Assembly: GCF_902498785.1 (NCBI RefSeq) | Contig: NZ_LR701494.1 | Coordinates: 1,317,105 to 1,381,104 of the forward strand | Source of the DNA: Sphingomonas sp. EC-HK361 | GTDB taxonomy: Bacteria; Pseudomonadota; Alphaproteobacteria; Sphingomonadales; Sphingomonadaceae | DNA length: 64,000 bases | Direction of reading: 5' to 3' | Part shown: positions 60,524 to 64,000 of the stretch, in pieces | Numbering within the stretch: the stretch's first letter is position 1 | Layout of the letters: the number at the start of each line of letters is the position of its first letter | Position numbers and translations under genes: made by a program | Notes under the pieces: model-generated | Seen by the model: only the letters and a program-made list of their open reading frames with translations | The model's database searches: none | What the model was told of the DNA's origin: nothing

Positions 60524-61842
60524 GATTGGAATTTGGACTTGCGCCTGAGCGCCTCGACGAGGGAAGCCGCGAAGAGCGGGCTGCCTTCGGCCTGTTTACC
60601 ATGCGCACGGCTCGCCAGTCGCTGACGGAGGGCTTCGACTCTTTCCTGAACGGCTTCCGGCAGGGACCGCTGGTCTCCGGTTATCATGTGGCGGAATGGC
60701 TGGCATGGAATTGGTGGCGCCTGCGCTGGGAACCCCGCTCGGCATCACCGGACTGGTCGCTCGCCCACAAGATGAACTCGATCGGCGAAGGGTATCTCTG
60801 GCCGAACATCGAGATCTGGTCGGATGGCGTGCGCACCATGTTAATTTCCCACGCCTCCGCGGAGCCTGACGCGAAGCCATTCCGATATGTGGGCGCATTT
60901 CCGACAATCGTCCCCTCGACACTTTTCGAGGCAGCCCTCGACGAATTTCTGCCAAGGATCATTGGTCGCTTGCACGAGCAAGGCGTTGGGGAAACCAATC
61001 TCGACCGGCTCTGGCGGGATGTCATTGCGGAGCGGGCGGACCCGGAGATTGCCAGGCGCCGACGTCTCGAGGCGCTGATGGGACGCGATCCCGACGCGTT
61101 CGACGACGACGCGGTGGAGGTGCTGATCGGCGATGCCGAACGTCTGGGTGAAGATGCTGTCCGGGAAGTCGCGGCTGAGCGTGCCCGGTTGCCGCACGAG
61201 AGCGAGGATCTCCTAACCGCGCGCCGGCTGGAAGAAATTGCCCAGACCCTCGGTCATCGTGGTTCTGCCAGGGACGCGGTGGTGCTCGACGCCCAGTATC
61301 GCGTTGTCAAGGACCCGGAAGTGCCCGCCTGGAAGCTCGGGACAAACGTCGCTGATGCGCTCCGCCAGCAGGAACGGCTCGGGGCCGATATCATTGATGA
61401 TCGGCTGCTGGCGGCACTTGCCGGCACGACCCCTGACGCCTTGACCGAGCATCCGCGCGGGCCTGCCGCCCTCCCCTATGCTCTCGACGACGCCGCAGAA
61501 GACAAATCGCTCATCGTTCTGCCGGGAAAGCGGGAGGTCGGTCGGCGCTTCGCTCTGGCGCGCGTGCTCGGGGATAGGCTGATGAACCGCGAGGGCGCAC
61601 TGCATGCAGCAACGCATGCCTACACCTATCGGCAAAAGGCCCAGCGATCGTTCGCAGCCGAATTCCTCGCGCCCTTCGACGTCGTCGAGGAGATGCTGCG
61701 CGGCGACTATTCGGACGAAAATCAGCAGGACGTGGCGGAGCATTTCCAGGTGTCACCGATGGTCGTGAACACGCTCCTCAAGAATCACGGCCGGATCGAG
61801 CGGGACTGGCCCGAAGAGGATTTCATGACGGCGATTGTCTGA
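60502..61842 (+). CDS. IrrE/ImmA-like protein with lost zinc-protease motif
   Basis: 446 residues. The C-terminal ~110 residues follow the ImmA/IrrE zincin domain: RRFALARVLGDRLM stands where active members have RFTLAHELGHxLL, and FAAEFLAPFDVVEEML plus VAEHFQVSPMVVNTLLKN follow as usual. The HExxH motif is thus replaced (His to Arg, Glu to Val, His to Asp), so the protein should be catalytically dead and may act as a sensor or binding part. The N-terminal ~330 residues have no match that I know. Third gene of an overlapping operon. A short-start alternative is GTG 60514. Confidence 0.75.
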   Translation: MEAAVPVGLEFGLAPERLDEGSREERAAFGLFTMRTARQSLTEGFDSFLNGFRQGPLVSGYHVAEWLAWNWWRLRWEPRSASPDWSLAHKMNSIGEGYLWPNIEIWSDGVRTMLISHASAEPDAKPFRYVGAFPTIVPSTLFEAALDEFLPRIIGRLHEQGVGETNLDRLWRDVIAERADPEIARRRRLEALMGRDPDAFDDDAVEVLIGDAERLGEDAVREVAAERARLPHESEDLLTARRLEEIAQTLGHRGSARDAVVLDAQYRVVKDPEVPAWKLGTNVADALRQQERLGADIIDDRLLAALAGTTPDALTEHPRGPAALPYALDDAAEDKSLIVLPGKREVGRRFALARVLGDRLMNREGALHAATHAYTYRQKAQRSFAAEFLAPFDVVEEMLRGDYSDENQQDVAEHFQVSPMVVNTLLKNHGRIERDWPEEDFMTAIV

Positions 61843-61948
61843 AGCCTCGGAGCTTCATTAATCCGGGTCGAACGGGTGTCGAGGAGATCAGTTCGGTTGT
61901 GTGGCGCCGGAAATACCGCTTAACAGTATGCCTTGGCGAGGAGGCTTC

Positions 61949-62332
61949 ATGAATGAGGATGCAATACCGGATGCGGCCGCCCGACGTATCGCACTCGCCC
62001 TTGTCGAGCAATGCGTCCGCAACACATGTCTCGAGGAGTTTCATGCCGGAAAGGTGCCGGAGAGTGTTACCGAAGACTATAGCGACGTGATGGTAGTCAC
62101 GCCTTACGGCGAAATTCCCTGGCCGGAGGTGTCGAGAATATCAGACGCAGAGATGAAAGCCCTGATGATCGAGGTCGTCAACAAGGTCTACACGTTCCTC
62201 ACGCATCTTGAAGATGTGATTGTTCTGCGCGATTCTGCGCGCTGGAACCGGCCTGAGCACGACCCCGCCCTGCTCGCCTTCGTAAAGCGCCGTGCCGCTG
62301 CCCGGCAAGCGGACGGTGAACAAAGGGAATAG
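61949..62332 (+). CDS. conserved hypothetical protein
   Basis: 127 residues from ATG 61949 with GAGGAGG five bases upstream. It is acidic and helical, with EVVNKVYTFLTHLEDVIVLR in the middle. I do not recognise it. It is 106 bp downstream of the three-gene operon on the same strand and may be an additional member, but it could have its own promoter. Confidence 0.6.
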   Translation: MNEDAIPDAAARRIALALVEQCVRNTCLEEFHAGKVPESVTEDYSDVMVVTPYGEIPWPEVSRISDAEMKALMIEVVNKVYTFLTHLEDVIVLRDSARWNRPEHDPALLAFVKRRAAARQADGEQRE

Positions 62333-62554
62333 GCAATATCATCCGACATCCAAAGATAGGAATGGACGTCGACATCTATAGGATCATCACCTTCCGCGCA
62401 TTCACGAATATGGTCCGGTGACTAATCCAAGGTCCCGATCTCGATGGCTAGTCAGAGAACGGATGCGGAGGCCGGGCATCAGGACACCGGGCGATCAACT
62501 CCTTTATTTTTCGTGTCGCAGGTGCTCAACAATTCATGCGAACCCGGCGTGATG

Positions 62555-63025
62555 TCAGGTTGCGCAGATTTGACAACGACGCCACTTTGCAGGCGTGAGG
62601 CCGGACGCCTTGGCAAACGCCTTGGTGAAGTGAGCCTGGTCGGAGAATCCGCATTCGAGAGCGACCTGCGCCAGCGGCAGCGCGGTATTGGCCAGGAGGT
62701 GCTTTGCGCAGACGATACGCTGCTGTACGAACCATGCATAGGGCGCTATCCCCACTGTATTTGTGAACGCGCGCACGAAGTAGTAGAGCGATAATCTGCA
62801 ACGTGACGCGACCTCGGAGATGGAAATCGGGTTACTGATGTCTTCGCACATAGCCCGCATGGCGAGACCAACCTGCCATGGTGCCAGGCTCGGCTGGCTA
62901 CTGATTGAGCCAAAGCCCCGTCCGTCATTATATCCCGGCCGTTTAGCCGGTCCAGCATGCGCCCGGGTCTGCACCTGTCCTGCGCAGGGCATCGGCCCGG
63001 CGCCCGCACTTCCAAAAGCCGCCAT
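62555..63025 (-). CDS. AraC-family regulator, DNA-binding domain only
   Basis: 156 residues from ATG 63025. Two helix-turn-helices form the AraC domain: SISEVASRCRLSLYYFVRAF and LPLAQVALECGFSDQAHFTK, closed by AFAKASGLTPAKWRR. There is no N-terminal ligand-binding domain; the first ~50 residues are unstructured in appearance. It could bind DNA without a ligand or work with another protein. No close partner gene is visible. Confidence 0.85.
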   Translation of the reverse strand: MAAFGSAGAGPMPCAGQVQTRAHAGPAKRPGYNDGRGFGSISSQPSLAPWQVGLAMRAMCEDISNPISISEVASRCRLSLYYFVRAFTNTVGIAPYAWFVQQRIVCAKHLLANTALPLAQVALECGFSDQAHFTKAFAKASGLTPAKWRRCQICAT

Positions 63026-63272
63026 CGCGACCCCCAATGGGTTGCAGGGTAGACTTCTGACGCCGGGAACTTCAGCGCCCTACCCTATCGGCCGCCACCG
63101 CGAGGCACGACGGACCGAGCCGTCGGGTTCTCGAAGGGGGAGGCCCTACTATTCCCATTTGATGGGACACATGAGGGGAACCAAAGGCGGCCAACTTTCT
63201 TCCGACCCAAATTGCAGACGCCCCATGATCGAGCAGGAGCAGGACCAGGACCAGGATTGGGATACGGCGCTG

Positions 63273-63854
63273 TTAAGATTGCCCCTTGGGCCGACGCAGG
63301 ATCTTGCGAAGATAGGTTTCGGCGCGAACCAGCTCCTTTTGAACAGAGCGCTTGTGCAAACCGAAATCAGCGGCGATCTCGTTCTGCTGCTTTTCGTCAC
63401 GCCATCGGGCCAAAAAAATCGCCTGCCGCTTAAGGGGAAGAGAGTGAAGCGCCTCGAGAGCCCGGTCCATCTCATCTGCAGCAAGGACAGCAGCTTCCTG
63501 GTCCGGTGTGCTATCGGGAAATTCGGAAAGCTCGGCCACATCCAAGTTCACGGTGCGCCACTCGCTACGACGCCGGTTGATCGCGAGATTTACGGCCATC
63601 CGGTAGAGATACGAGCGCGGGCTGCGCAGATCGCCGATGCTGGGCTCAGACCTCAGTTTAACGTAGACATCGTGGAGCGCTTCCGCGGCCGCCTCCGGAG
63701 AGCGCAGATGCGCTGAGAGACGCCTCAGCAGCGAGTCATACTCGCTCTCAAGCAGGGCTAGTAGCCTGTGAGCCGGGCCTTCACTATCGGTCTCGAGGGA
63801 AGCGTCAAATTCGCTTGCCTGTTGAGGTCGAGATGATTCTGTTTCGTCAGTCAT
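63273..63854 (-). CDS. FecI-type ECF sigma factor
   Basis: 193 residues. Region 2 (LRSPEAAAEALHDVYVKL) and region 4 (LHSLPLKRQAIFLARWRDEK, then QQNEIAADFGLHKRSVQKEL) are complete. It is an ECF factor of the FecI group. No fecR follows on the minus strand; the next gene down is the AraC regulator. Its partner may be upstream, beyond the right edge. A short reading frame (63866-63961, minus, encoding MGDRTPIIYFVAAQLLNE at its start) ends just before it. Confidence 0.88.
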   Translation of the reverse strand: MTDETESSRPQQASEFDASLETDSEGPAHRLLALLESEYDSLLRRLSAHLRSPEAAAEALHDVYVKLRSEPSIGDLRSPRSYLYRMAVNLAINRRRSEWRTVNLDVAELSEFPDSTPDQEAAVLAADEMDRALEALHSLPLKRQAIFLARWRDEKQQNEIAADFGLHKRSVQKELVRAETYLRKILRRPKGQS

Positions 63855-64000
63855 TGCCGTCAGGGCTCTAGCGGTAGCCCGCTCGTCCAGGGATCCGACG
63901 TGAATTCATTGAGAAGCTGTGCAGCAACGAAGTAAATGATCGGTGTTCGATCGCCCATTTTTGCCAGTATCTCGCCATTTCCGCCACGAGTGGATCACGG

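Noticed and set aside
63229-63261. Short tandem repeat of CAGGAC / CAGGAG units
   Set aside because: Only about five imperfect hexamers without context. Not a CRISPR array and too short to interpret.

Overview
The window looks like part of a large conjugative plasmid, or possibly an integrative conjugative element, from an alphaproteobacterium of the Sphingomonadaceae type (Sphingomonas / Sphingobium / Novosphingobium). The evidence is high GC, sphingomonad-style accessory plasmid genes, a MucR-like regulator, an F-type (MPF-F) transfer system, and a lasso-peptide locus with a TonB receptor and isopeptidase, an arrangement known from sphingomonads and caulobacters. No tRNA, rRNA, CRISPR array or complete insertion sequence was seen.

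Region 1 (1-18.8 kb, mostly minus strand) is an establishment / anti-restriction / DNA-processing block. It holds a PP-loop (PAPS-reductase-like) ATPase, a Mom-like protein and the remnant of a second copy, a DUF932 protein, a protein resembling tRNA-guanine transglycosylase / DpdA, many small conserved proteins, a plus-strand MucR-like regulator with a histone-H1-like tail, a 1430-residue methyltransferase / Strawberry-notch helicase, a large ParB-like protein and a Toprim primase. A G-rich motif recurs 35-46 nt ahead of five start codons in this block and, in degenerate form, ahead of a sixth. Two factor-independent terminators are clear. One gene is frameshifted.

Region 2 (19.5-31.1 kb) is a complete lasso-peptide locus on two opposed transcription units. 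The plus strand carries an ECF sigma factor, FecR, a TonB receptor with STN domain, and an S9-type isopeptidase. The minus strand carries a 46-residue precursor, a fused RRE-protease (B) and an asparagine-synthetase-like cyclase (C). There is no ABC exporter gene, as in other isopeptidase-type clusters. A GntR and an XRE regulator precede the precursor, and a winged-helix regulator with a 24-codon coupled leader ORF lies ahead of the sigma gene. Proposed logic: the peptide is made by A-B-C, taken up by the receptor, sensed through FecI/FecR, and opened by the isopeptidase.

Region 3 (31.4-52.9 kb, plus strand) is one long F-type type IV secretion operon: a small secreted protein, DsbC, TraA, TraL, TraE, TraK, TraB, TraV, TraC, two small membrane proteins, TraW, TraU, TraN in two pieces, TrbC, an S26 peptidase, TraF, a TrbB-like thiol protein, TraH and TraG. 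No relaxase or coupling protein is in the window.

Region 4 (52.9-64 kb) is cargo and stability genes: a membrane protein opposed to traG, HigBA and RES-Xre toxin-antitoxin loci back to back, a copper P-type ATPase with CueR and a textbook CueR promoter, a Phd-PIN toxin-antitoxin pair with a palindromic operator, an overlapping three-gene operon (nucleotidyltransferase-HEPN fusion, unknown protein, IrrE-like protein whose zinc-binding motif is lost) that is the best candidate for an undescribed defence or toxin-antitoxin system, an AraC regulator and an ECF sigma factor.
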